Translations under genes and position numbers: made by a program
Notes under the pieces: generated by a model
Told to the model about the DNA's origin: nothing
Seen by the model: the letters and a program-made list of their open reading frames with translations, nothing else
The model's database searches: none
Shown here: in pieces, positions 28,158-35,828 of the stretch
Position numbering within the stretch: position 1 is the first letter of the stretch
How the letters are laid out: the number at the start of each line of letters is the position of its first letter
NCBI RefSeq assembly: GCF_003852515.1
Contig: NZ_QAJK01000081.1
Coordinates: 8,775 to 52,206 of the forward strand
Length of the DNA: 43,432 nt
DNA from: Variovorax sp. KBW07
Lineage (GTDB): Bacteria > Pseudomonadota > Gammaproteobacteria > Burkholderiales > Burkholderiaceae_C
Reading direction: 5' to 3'

Positions 28158-28730
28158 TTACTCGGAAGTGGCGCCGGGTGCCGCGCCTGCCTTTTCGTTC
28201 GCGGCTTCCACCGCCTTGGCAACCGCGGGGTTGGGCGCGGACGCCAGCGACTTGAGCAAGGCCGGGTTCTGCAGCGCCTGCGCAATCAGTTGCTCCGCGC
28301 CGTTCTTGCCGTCCATGTAGGACAGCAGGTTCGACAGTTCGGTGCGCGCTTCGAGCAGCTGCTGCAGCGCATCGACCTGGCGTGCGATGCGCGCGGGCGA
28401 GAAGTCGTCCATGCTGTCGAAGGTGATGTCGACATTCATCTGGCCGTCGCCGGTGAGCGTGTTGGGCACCTGGAAGGCCACGCGCGGCTTGATCGACTTC
28501 ATGCGGTCGTCGAAGTTGTCGATGTCCACGGCCATGAACTCGCGCTCGGCAAGGTCGGGCATCGGATCGATCTGCTTGCCCGCGAGATCGGCAATGACGC
28601 CCATCACGAAGGGCAGCTGGATCTTGCGTTCGCTGCCGTAGATCTCCACGTCGTACTCGATCTGCACGCGCGGCGCGCGGTTGCGCGCAATGAACTTCTG
28701 ACCACTGTTTCTGACACGGTTGTCTGCCAT
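28158..28730 (-). CDS. tssB: T6SS sheath small subunit TssB
   Basis: TssB (VipA) pairs with TssC. Of 190 residues, the first 150 hold the conserved domain (APRVQIEYDVEIYGSERK, LPFVMGVIADLAGK, NVDITFDSMDDFSPA). The last 40 residues are an alanine-rich tail, somewhat longer than the minimal family form. The sheath helix bound by ClpV or TagJ is expected at the N-terminus of the partner subunits. Confidence 0.97.
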   Translation of the reverse strand: MADNRVRNSGQKFIARNRAPRVQIEYDVEIYGSERKIQLPFVMGVIADLAGKQIDPMPDLAEREFMAVDIDNFDDRMKSIKPRVAFQVPNTLTGDGQMNVDITFDSMDDFSPARIARQVDALQQLLEARTELSNLLSYMDGKNGAEQLIAQALQNPALLKSLASAPNPAVAKAVEAANEKAGAAPGATSE

Positions 28731-28820
28731 AAGCTTCCTCTTGAATCTGAAATGCGTGGGGGTCCGCCCCTGATCGACCTTCCGCCGCCGGGGCCCGCGG
28801 CGCCTGGGTGACGGCTGTTG
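28731..28820 (-). promoter_or_regulatory. tssA-tssB gap with GC-rich hairpins
   Basis: Two short GC stems lie in this 90-bp gap: GGGG/CCCC around TCCG (28759-28762 and 28767-28770), and CGCCGC/GCGGCG (28783-28788 and 28797-28802) whose loop itself contains GGGCCC. No T-run follows. They could slow transcription or protect the tssB message, so that sheath genes are expressed above tssA. Confidence 0.35.
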
Positions 28821-29921
28821 TTACTCCGCGGGGCTTGCGCCGTTCGACGGGCGCCCCGCGAGGCTCTCTATCTTTTGCAATCCCTCGGGCACGAGCTCTT
28901 CGATGATCTGGAAGAAATTGAGCTCGAGCAGTCTCTGTGCTCTTCGTATCAGCATGGGCGCCGGATGACTGGGCTCCGCGCGCTCCATGTAAAGGCAAGC
29001 TTTTTCCAACAACACTTGCACATCATCACGACTCGATATTTCAATATCTTTAATGCGGGCCACGCGTAGGCCTGTACCGACATTTGAGGAGGTATTCCCT
29101 GCGGCATTTGGTACTACCGAATCAGGAAGTAAAGACCCTTCCGATGCCACCTGGGAGTGGGCTTCGGCAGCTTCGGCGGGCTCCGGCTGCACCTGTTCGG
29201 GCAGCAGCTGGACCACGGTGCGAAGCGACCTTTCGAGGCGGGAAAAATCGGGTGCCCAGCTCTGGCCCAGCGCACGCTCGGAGGTTGCGCGAATGCGCTG
29301 CAACAGGTCGAGCGCCGCACGCAGGGCCACCACGGGCGGTGCATCTTTTTCATGCGCCCGGCGGGCCGCTTCGCGCAGCCGGCCGATGCCCCCGGGGTAG
29401 TCGACCTGGTCGGTCTTGCTCGAATCGAGCAGCGCCTCGACCTGCCGCAGGCTCATGGCCGAGCCACCGTCGTCGAGCAGGCGCGCATCGCGCACGCTGC
29501 GTCCGAGCCCTTCGGATTCGGCCAGTGCGGCCAGCGCATTCATGCGCGGCAGCGGGTCTTCGAAATCGCCATCGACCACGACGCGCGGATGCACGTCGGT
29601 CCAGAATTTCTGCAGCACGCCATCGACCACCTGCAGGCCATCGACATAGCCGGGCAGGCCGCGGTTCTCGGTCCAGGCCAGCGTGAGCGGCACCAGCACG
29701 CGAAGGTCGCGAGTGCGCGTGCACAGCTGCTTTGCGATGCGCTCCACGCGCGCCCAATCGGGAGGCTCGGCGGGGATGATGGTGGAGCCGAACTGCTGCT
29801 CGCGCTTGCCCGTGGTTGCCTGTTGCAACGCCATGAAATCGGGGTCGTACTCCAGATCTTCACCGCACGGGAACGGGCCTTCAACAGGCTGCTGCAATAG
29901 ATCGATCTCGGTCGGCGACAA
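28821..29921 (-). CDS. tssA: T6SS assembly protein TssA
   Basis: TssA caps the growing tube and sheath. The 366-residue protein has the ImpA N-terminal domain (about 10-130; PCGEDLEYDPDF, LVPLTLAWTENRGLPGYVDG) and a C-terminal helical region ending LIRRAQRLLELNFFQIIEELVPEG. No ATG stands at the front; TTG 29921 with GGGAG upstream gives the family N-terminus (MSPTEIDLLQQPVEGPFPCG). The DNA for the linker and start of the C-terminal part (28981-29160) has only 89 GC in 180 bases, far below the rest. It is the first gene of the long T6SS unit. Confidence 0.94.
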   Translation of the reverse strand: MSPTEIDLLQQPVEGPFPCGEDLEYDPDFMALQQATTGKREQQFGSTIIPAEPPDWARVERIAKQLCTRTRDLRVLVPLTLAWTENRGLPGYVDGLQVVDGVLQKFWTDVHPRVVVDGDFEDPLPRMNALAALAESEGLGRSVRDARLLDDGGSAMSLRQVEALLDSSKTDQVDYPGGIGRLREAARRAHEKDAPPVVALRAALDLLQRIRATSERALGQSWAPDFSRLERSLRTVVQLLPEQVQPEPAEAAEAHSQVASEGSLLPDSVVPNAAGNTSSNVGTGLRVARIKDIEISSRDDVQVLLEKACLYMERAEPSHPAPMLIRRAQRLLELNFFQIIEELVPEGLQKIESLAGRPSNGASPAE

Positions 29922-29958
29922 CCTCTTCTCCCTTTGTTACCGTTTCTCAACAACAGTT

Positions 29959-29988
29959 ATCTTGAGGGGTAACTCAGGTCGCGGTCAA
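29959..29988 (-). promoter_or_regulatory. Possible promoter of the long T6SS unit
   Basis: On the minus strand TTGACC (29988-29983) matches the -35 consensus at five of six positions; 18 bp on is CAAGAT (29964-29959), a weak -10. The tssA start lies 37 bp further. A small dyad CTCAA/TTGAG (29947-29951 and 29962-29966 region) overlaps the -10. This is a candidate only. Confidence 0.3.
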
Positions 29989-30023
29989 CAGCAACAGAGT
30001 GCAACGCGCTGGCTATGAATCAC

Positions 30024-30042
30024 AAAGAAGTACAACTTCTTT
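30024..30042. promoter_or_regulatory. Inverted repeat in the tssA upstream gap
   Basis: AAAGAAGT (30024-30031) and ACTTCTTT (30035-30042) are a perfect 8+8 inverted repeat with a 3-nt spacer in an AT-rich part of the 150-bp gap between tssA and the FAH-family gene. It could be an operator for tssA or a weak terminator for the upstream gene (the transcribed strand ends in CTTCTTTG). Confidence 0.4.
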
Positions 30043-30071
30043 TAAACGCAGTCAGAACGTCTACAGCGCAA

Positions 30072-31256
30072 CTACAACAGTCCACGCGCCCCCAGATTGC
30101 GCATCAACGCGCCGATGCCAAAAGTCCATCGCGGCGCCTGATCGGCGTGTACCACGCGATTGAGCAGTGCTCCCAATTCGGGCGCGGCGATGCGCACATG
30201 GTCGCCCACGACATGGGTGAATCCTTGACCAGGACCGTGACGGTCTTGTGTCGGCGCAAACATCGTTCCCAGAAACAACATGAAACCGTCGGGGTAGGCG
30301 TGATGCTTGCCCACGGTCTGCGACACGAGGTCGAGCGGGTCGCGGCTGATCTTCGACAGCGAGCTCGATCCTTCGAGCGTGAAGCCCTCGGGACCCGTGA
30401 CCTCGAGCGCGACCGTGATGCGGCGCACGTCGGCAATGCCGAAGTGCGCATCGAACAAACGTATGAAGGGCCCGATGGCGCACGAGGCGTTGTTGTCTTT
30501 TGCCTTGCCCAGCAACAACGCGCTGCGGCCTTCGAAGTCGCGCAGGTTGACGTCGTTGCCGAGCGCGGCGCCCAGCGTCTCGCCGCGGCTGTTGACCGCG
30601 AGCACGACTTCGGGCTCGGGGTTGTTCCACACAGAGCCCGAATGAATGCCGACATCGGCGCCCGTGCCCACTGCCGCAAGCACCGGGGCCTTGGTGAAGA
30701 TCTCGGCGTCGGGGCCGATGCCGACCTCGAGGTACTGCGACCACACGCCCTGCGCGATCAGCACTTCCTTGACCTTCGCCGCTTCCGGCGAGCCGGGCAC
30801 GATGCCGGCGAGGTTGTCGCCCAGCACGTCGCCGATGGCGGCGCGCGTGGCTTCGGCCCGCGATGCATCGCCGCGCGCCTGTTCCTCGATGACGCGCTCC
30901 AGCAGGCTCGCGACGAAGGTCACGCCGCTGGCCTTGATGGCCTGCAGGTCGCAGGGCGCGAGCAGCCAGGGCTTGCTTTCGTCGCGCGCGGTTTCGTCGC
31001 TGTTGGCGAGCACGGCGTCGAGCGCTGCAATGCGCGGTGCATTGTTCTTCAGCGCGTGGCGCACGGCTTCGGCAGGCGGTGCCTGGCCTTCGAGCAGGTC
31101 GCTCATGGTGGGCGCGAGTGTCGACAGGTCGTGCAGGCCGCCTTCGTGCACGGCCACCAGCACCGGGCCCACGCCCGGTTGCCAGAGGCGTCCGACCAAC
31201 GTAGCGCGCTCGGCGTCGCGGGGCAGGCAGGAAGAAGTCGAGAGGTTCAATGGCAT
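30072..31256 (-). CDS. Fumarylacetoacetate hydrolase family protein
   Basis: A 394-residue FAH-fold enzyme. The metal-binding core is visible: GIHSGSVWNNPEPEVVLAVN supplies the two acidic ligands typical of the fold, and GNDVNLRDFEGRSALLLGKAKD provides the Asp and the conserved loop. The size and N-terminal extension resemble the 2-keto-3-deoxy sugar acid dehydratase branch (AraD1-like) more than short hydratases, but this assignment is tentative. ATG 31256 is used; a GGAG lies about ten bases upstream. It is the last gene of the second block, separated from nicB-like by a gap with a strong dyad, so it may have its own control. A role in ring-cleavage product turnover is possible but not shown. 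Confidence 0.75.
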   Translation of the reverse strand: MPLNLSTSSCLPRDAERATLVGRLWQPGVGPVLVAVHEGGLHDLSTLAPTMSDLLEGQAPPAEAVRHALKNNAPRIAALDAVLANSDETARDESKPWLLAPCDLQAIKASGVTFVASLLERVIEEQARGDASRAEATRAAIGDVLGDNLAGIVPGSPEAAKVKEVLIAQGVWSQYLEVGIGPDAEIFTKAPVLAAVGTGADVGIHSGSVWNNPEPEVVLAVNSRGETLGAALGNDVNLRDFEGRSALLLGKAKDNNASCAIGPFIRLFDAHFGIADVRRITVALEVTGPEGFTLEGSSSLSKISRDPLDLVSQTVGKHHAYPDGFMLFLGTMFAPTQDRHGPGQGFTHVVGDHVRIAAPELGALLNRVVHADQAPRWTFGIGALMRNLGARGLL

Positions 31257-31271
31257 GGCGTGGTGTCTCCG

Positions 31272-31311
31272 TGTGATGTGTCGCTACGTGGCATCGTAGC
31301 GGCGCATCACA
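31272..31311. promoter_or_regulatory. Long dyad between the nicB-like and FAH genes
   Basis: Arms 31272-31288 and 31295-31311 are complementary over 17 positions (15 Watson-Crick, two G-T) around the spacer TGGCAT; the inner part is a perfect CGCTACG/CGTAGCG and the outer part TGTGATG/CATCACA. It lies 16 bp before the FAH start and 40 bp after the nicB stop. On the transcribed minus strand the two G-T positions become A-C mismatches, so as an RNA hairpin it is slightly weaker. It may be an operator for the FAH gene or a transcript boundary. Confidence 0.5.
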
Positions 31312-31351
31312 GAGAGAGCACTGCCGGTGTCGCCCTGCCGTTCTTCCTTCT

Positions 31352-34300
31352 TCAGTGCCCCGCGCCGTGTGCCGGTGCGGCGCGCACGCGCGCGACGTCG
31401 CCCGGCAGGTCTTTCCAGGCCGGCTCCTGTGGCGCGAAGCGTGCGCGCATGTAGCCGGCAAGCTCGGCGATCTGCCGGTCGTCGAGCGCTTCGCGGAAGG
31501 CGGGCATGAAGCCGATGTCGCGGCTCGCGGGTTCGCGCACGCCATCGAGGATGGTGCGCAGCAGGTTGTCGGGCCGCGCGCTGGTGAGGTTGCTGTTCAG
31601 TGCCAGCGGCGTGTTCACGCCCAGCAGCGTGGGGCCGTTGCCGTCGTGGTGGCACGAAGCACAGGCGCTGTCGAACATGCGCTGCGCGGGACCGAGCAGC
31701 TGGCCTTGCGTGCTTGCCGCGGCGGCGATGGCCTGTTGTGCAAGGGCCTGCGGCTCGGCGGCCGGCGCCGGGTTGAACGAAGCGAGGTACGTGGCCATGG
31801 CGCGCACGTCGGCGTCGGGCACCTGCGCGAGTTCGCGAACCACTTCGGCCATCGGACCGCCCGCAATGCCATGGCGGGGCGAGTGGCCGTTGCGCAGGTA
31901 GCGGTAGAGCGCATCGGCGTCCCACGGCACGGCCGACTTCGACAGCTGCGTGAGCGCGGGCGCTTCCCAGCCGTCGACCATCGCGCCCGAAAGAAAGGCA
32001 CTGCCGCCCTGCTCCGCGCCCATCGCATTGCGCGGCGTGTGGCAGGCGCCGCAATGGCCCAGGCCGTTGACGAGGTAGGCGCCACGGTTCCACTCGGCGC
32101 TTTGCGTGGCCACGGGCTGCAATGGCGCGGGGTCATGAAAGAGCGCGTTCCAGCCGGCCATCAGCGGCCGCATGCTGAACGGGAACTTGAGCTCGGACTT
32201 CGGCGTTTCGGCGCGCACCGCGGGCATCGACATGAAGTACGCATAGAGCGCCTGCAGGTCGTCGTCGCTGGTCTTGGCGAATGCCGTGTATGGGAAGGCC
32301 GGGTACAGGTGATGGCCGTCGCGTGAAACGCCTTCGCGCATCGCGCGCTGGAATGCGCTGAAAGACCAGCGGCCCAGGCCGGTGTCGGCATCGGGCGTGA
32401 GGTTGGTGGTGTAGAGCGTGCCGAAGGGCGTGTCCATTGCGCGGCCTCCGGTGTTGGGTGCGCCGCCAGGTGCGGTGTGGCACACGGCGCAATCTCCGAG
32501 GGAAGCAAGCACACGGCCACGTTCGATGGTGGACTGGCTGTAGACCGGCGCGGTGAGGGACACCGGCGCAATGGTGGAGCGCCAGCCGAGCAGGCCCGCG
32601 ATGACGCCGATGCCGCCGATGAAGAGCGCGGCGCCCGTGGCCCACAGGCCCTTCCTCTTGGGCCAGGCGGCTTCGGTATTGCTCCTTCTCCCTTTGGGAG
32701 AAGGCTGGGATGAGGGTGCGACGGCGTCACCACTCGCAGGCCGTCGACCCTCACCCCAACCCTCTCCCGGAGGGAGAGGGGGCAAGTCCGCAGTCAGCGG
32801 ATTCAGTCCAGCCAGCACCGTCTCCGGCGTGAACGGCGGTGCCCGAAACCGCACCCCCGTCGCATCGAAGATCGCATTCGCGATCGCCGCCGTTCCCGGC
32901 ACCGACGACGACTCTCCCGCGCCGAGCGAAGGCTCGCCAGGCCGCGGCATGTGCATCACCTCGATCACCGGCACTTCGCGGAAATTGATGATCGGGTAGC
33001 TGCCCCACTCGCGGCTCGCCACCACGCCGGCCGGCCGCACGCCGGGCAACTGCGCACCTGCACCGGCACCCACACCGGCATCGGCGGCGCCTTGCCGCGG
33101 CGCGAACTTCACCTCTTCCATCAGCGCACGGCTGGTGGTCTGGATCACGTTGCCGTGCACCTGGTGCTCGACACCCGCGGGGTTGATCATCAGCCCCGCG
33201 TCGTGCCCCACGACCACGCGGCGCACATGCACCTCGCCGGTCTTGCGGTTCACCTCGACATCGGCCACCCACGCGGCCCACGCGGCACCGAAGCCGGGCC
33301 ACTTGCTGTGGATGTAGCGCGCATAGGCAAAGCCTTGACCGAACAGAATGTCGCCGCCCTCGCCCAGCCCGCCGTCGGTGTTCTCCTGCGGCCCGGTGCG
33401 CATGCGCCAGCCGGCCTTCTGCGCGGTGGCCTGCACCAGCTCGACCGCGCGCGGGTCTTCGAGATGGCGCAGCCGGAACTGCACCGGGTCGACACCCGCC
33501 GCCGTCGCCAGCTCGTCGATGTACGACTCGTGCGCGAACGAACTCGGCAACGCCGACACGCCGCGCAGCCACGAGGCGCGCACGATCGGCGCCATGTCGT
33601 TGACCTTCACGCGCAGGTTGTCGTAGCTGTAGGGCGGCCGCGCCGTGCGGTCGCCCATCTCGTAGGCCTGCGCCACCGGCTCGATGGTGCGCGTGAGCAG
33701 CAGCGCGAGCGTGGGTGCGCCGTTCGACGGATACGAGGTCTCGAAGTCGTAGGCGGCAATGCTGCCGTCGGCCATCAGCCCGCCGTCGATCTCCATGAGC
33801 TGCGCGGCGCCCTTGGGCTCCCACGCATGTTCCTGCTCGCGCGTGAGCTGCACGCGCACCGGCATGCCGACGGCGCGCGCGAGCAGCGCGGCATCGGCGG
33901 CCACGTCGTCGGCGCCGTTGCGGCCGTAGCAGCCCGCGGCCTCCATGCGGACCACGTCGACCTGCACGTCTTCCACGCCCATGAGCTTCGCCAGGTCGGC
34001 GCGCAGCACGTGCGGGTTCTGCGAGCCGGCCCAGCAACGCAGCTGCATGCCGCTGCCATCGGCCGGCTGCCAGTCGGCCAGCGCGCACGACGGGCCGATG
34101 GACGCATGCATCTGGTAGGGCCACACGTAGGTGCGCTGCATCGGCTGCGCGGCCGCCGCGATGGCTGTATCGACATCGCCTTCATCGACCAGCAGGCGCT
34201 GCGTCGAGGGGTTGTCGCGCAGGGCCTGTGCCACGTCGGACAGGTCGGGCATGCCGGGCCAGGGCTTCCACGCGACGCGAAGTTCACGCAACGCCTGTTC

Positions 34301-35140
34301 GGCGTGTTCTTCGCGCTCAGCCACGATGCCGACGAAATCGCGGATGACGACCACGGCGCGGATGCCGGGGATGTGCGCAATGGACGCTTCATCGACCGAT
34401 TCGAGCGTGTTGCCGATGAACTCGCCGTGGTCCGCTCCGGCATACGGCGGGCGCACCACGCGGCCATGCAGCATGCCGGGCACGCGCATGTCGTGCACGA
34501 ACACCAGTTCGCCCGCGAGCTTGGCCGGAATGTCGACGCGCGCCTGCCGCGTGCCGACGACGCGGTAGTCGGCCGGATCCTTGGGCTGTGCCTGCGGATC
34601 GAGCCGCAGCACGGTGCGCTGTCCGGCAACGAGGTCCGCATAGCTGACATGCGTGTCGGGCGCTTCGGTGACGCGCACCACGCCATTGCGCACCTGCAAT
34701 GCATCGACCGGCACGCCAAGGCGCTCGGCCGCGCGCGCCAGCAGCCACGCACGCGCCTGCGCCGCGGCAAGGCGCAGCGGCTGCGAATGGATCTGGATGG
34801 ACGCGCTCGCGATCGTCGCGCCCTGGTTGGGCACGCGCGCCGTATCGCCGAGCATCATGCGCACGCAGGGCATGCCGAGATCGAGCTCTTCGGCCACGAT
34901 CTGCGCGAGCGCGGTCTGGATGCCGGTGCCCAGGTCGACGTGGCCATTGAGCGCGGAGGCGCTGCCGTCGTCCCACACGGCGAGCAGGACCTCGTCGCCT
35001 TCGATGGGGTTGCCGGCGATGAGCGCGGGCTGGCCTTTGGCGGGAGGGGGCGCGGGCGGGGCCTCGCGCACGACGAGCAGCACGCCGTCGGCCGACAGGA
35101 ATTCGGCGCGCGTTTGCGGAAGATCGGCGCGGCGCGTCAT
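31352..35140 (-). CDS. Molybdopterin dehydrogenase fused to tri-haem cytochrome c, NicB-like
   Basis: A 1262-residue fusion. Residues 1 to about 785 are a xanthine-dehydrogenase-family molybdopterin subunit (GHVDLGTGIQTALAQIVAEE near the front; LGAGESSSVPGTAAIANAIF near 740, with the presumed catalytic Glu of GAGE). Next come a linker made from a REP pair (about 786-820) and a membrane helix (about 825-848). Three cytochrome c domains follow, with haem motifs CAVCH near 883, CGACH near 1030 and CASCH near 1160. This layout matches NicB of nicotinate dehydrogenase, which passes electrons to the respiratory chain. The N-terminal enzyme part lacks a signal and should be cytoplasmic, with the haems in the periplasm. 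The substrate could be another N-heterocycle or an aldehyde. Confidence 0.82.
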   Translation of the reverse strand: MTRRADLPQTRAEFLSADGVLLVVREAPPAPPPAKGQPALIAGNPIEGDEVLLAVWDDGSASALNGHVDLGTGIQTALAQIVAEELDLGMPCVRMMLGDTARVPNQGATIASASIQIHSQPLRLAAAQARAWLLARAAERLGVPVDALQVRNGVVRVTEAPDTHVSYADLVAGQRTVLRLDPQAQPKDPADYRVVGTRQARVDIPAKLAGELVFVHDMRVPGMLHGRVVRPPYAGADHGEFIGNTLESVDEASIAHIPGIRAVVVIRDFVGIVAEREEHAEQALRELRVAWKPWPGMPDLSDVAQALRDNPSTQRLLVDEGDVDTAIAAAAQPMQRTYVWPYQMHASIGPSCALADWQPADGSGMQLRCWAGSQNPHVLRADLAKLMGVEDVQVDVVRMEAAGCYGRNGADDVAADAALLARAVGMPVRVQLTREQEHAWEPKGAAQLMEIDGGLMADGSIAAYDFETSYPSNGAPTLALLLTRTIEPVAQAYEMGDRTARPPYSYDNLRVKVNDMAPIVRASWLRGVSALPSSFAHESYIDELATAAGVDPVQFRLRHLEDPRAVELVQATAQKAGWRMRTGPQENTDGGLGEGGDILFGQGFAYARYIHSKWPGFGAAWAAWVADVEVNRKTGEVHVRRVVVGHDAGLMINPAGVEHQVHGNVIQTTSRALMEEVKFAPRQGAADAGVGAGAGAQLPGVRPAGVVASREWGSYPIINFREVPVIEVMHMPRPGEPSLGAGESSSVPGTAAIANAIFDATGVRFRAPPFTPETVLAGLNPLTADLPPLPPGEGWGEGRRPASGDAVAPSSQPSPKGRRSNTEAAWPKRKGLWATGAALFIGGIGVIAGLLGWRSTIAPVSLTAPVYSQSTIERGRVLASLGDCAVCHTAPGGAPNTGGRAMDTPFGTLYTTNLTPDADTGLGRWSFSAFQRAMREGVSRDGHHLYPAFPYTAFAKTSDDDLQALYAYFMSMPAVRAETPKSELKFPFSMRPLMAGWNALFHDPAPLQPVATQSAEWNRGAYLVNGLGHCGACHTPRNAMGAEQGGSAFLSGAMVDGWEAPALTQLSKSAVPWDADALYRYLRNGHSPRHGIAGGPMAEVVRELAQVPDADVRAMATYLASFNPAPAAEPQALAQQAIAAAASTQGQLLGPAQRMFDSACASCHHDGNGPTLLGVNTPLALNSNLTSARPDNLLRTILDGVREPASRDIGFMPAFREALDDRQIAELAGYMRARFAPQEPAWKDLPGDVARVRAAPAHGAGH
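32682..32783. repeat. REP pair inside the nicB-like gene
   Basis: Two palindromes in inverted orientation: CCTTCTCCC/GGGAGAAGG around TTT (32684-32692 and 32696-32704), and CCCTCTCCC/GGGAGAGGG around GGA (32760-32768 and 32772-32780). Each is followed on its inner side by the GGxTGxGGTGAGGG-type tail of REP elements. The pair stays in frame and encodes a P/G/R-rich linker between the molybdopterin and membrane-cytochrome parts. Confidence 0.85.
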
Positions 35141-35327
35141 CGGCTTTTCTCTCGAAGGGAGAGAGGGCGAGACGCGGGAATTACTCCCTCTCCCCTTGGG
35201 GAGAGGGTTGGGGTGAGGGTCGGCGGCGATGGCAAAGGCTGTGCTTGTTCGAAGGCCGATGCCCTCACCCTAGCCCTCTCCCAGAGGGAGAGGGGACAAG
35301 ACACCGAGAGGGGACAACGCGGGCGGC
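35141..35327. repeat. REP pair in the nicA-nicB gap
   Basis: The gap holds CCCTCTCCCC/GGGGAGAGGG around TT (35186-35195 and 35198-35207) and, inverted to it, CCCTCTCCC/GGGAGAGGG around AGA (35274-35282 and 35286-35294), with inner GGGTGAGGG tails. GAGAGGGGACAA then occurs twice (35289-35300 and again from about 35307). A more decayed copy of the same kind may lie at 35150-35168. The structure would form strong hairpins between the two subunit genes. No gene is present. Confidence 0.85.
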
Positions 35328-35828
35328 TCATGGGCTTGTCTCCGCGCGCATGCGCACCGCAGCGCGCTGCACCGCGTCGAGAATTTCTATGTGCGTGCCG
35401 CAACGGCACAGGTTGCCCGACAGCTCGCTGCGGATGCGCGCCTCGCTCGCCTGCGGATCGCGCGCCAGCAGCGCCGCGGCCTGCATGACCATGCCGTTCA
35501 GGCAGTAGCCGCACTGCGCGGCCTGCGCGTCTTCGAATGCGGCCTGCACGGGATGCCAGTTGCCCCGCTCGCCCAGCCCTTCGAGCGTGGTGACGGAGCG
35601 GCCCGCCACGCCATGCGCCGGAATCACGCAGGCGCGCGCCGCCACGCCATCGACATGCACCGTGCAGGCACCGCACTGCCCCAGCCCGCAGCCGTACTTG
35701 GGGCCGTTCAGCCCCAGGTCGTTGCGCAGGAAGTGCAGCAGCGTCGCCGCGCGCGGCACGCCGTCGAGCGCGTGCGGCTGGCCGTTGACCCGCAGGTGCG
35801 GCGGCTCAGCGCCGCAACTGGCCGTCAC
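35328..35828 (-). CDS. 2Fe-2S subunit of molybdenum hydroxylase, NicA-like
   Basis: The small electron-transfer subunit for the molybdopterin subunit. Of 166 residues, the N-terminal plant-type ferredoxin domain has C47, C52, C55 and C67 (GCGLGQCGACTVHVDG), and the C-terminal helical domain has C106, C109, C141 and C143 (QCGYCLNGM ... NLCRCGTH), all eight cluster ligands. There is no signal peptide, in line with a cytoplasmic enzyme or export as a complex. The start is GTG 35828, inside the end of the preceding binding-protein gene (23-nt overlap), so the two are coupled. Size and partner resemble NicA, but IorA-type proteins of other hydroxylases look alike. Confidence 0.88.
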   Translation of the reverse strand: MTASCGAEPPHLRVNGQPHALDGVPRAATLLHFLRNDLGLNGPKYGCGLGQCGACTVHVDGVAARACVIPAHGVAGRSVTTLEGLGERGNWHPVQAAFEDAQAAQCGYCLNGMVMQAAALLARDPQASEARIRSELSGNLCRCGTHIEILDAVQRAAVRMRAETSP

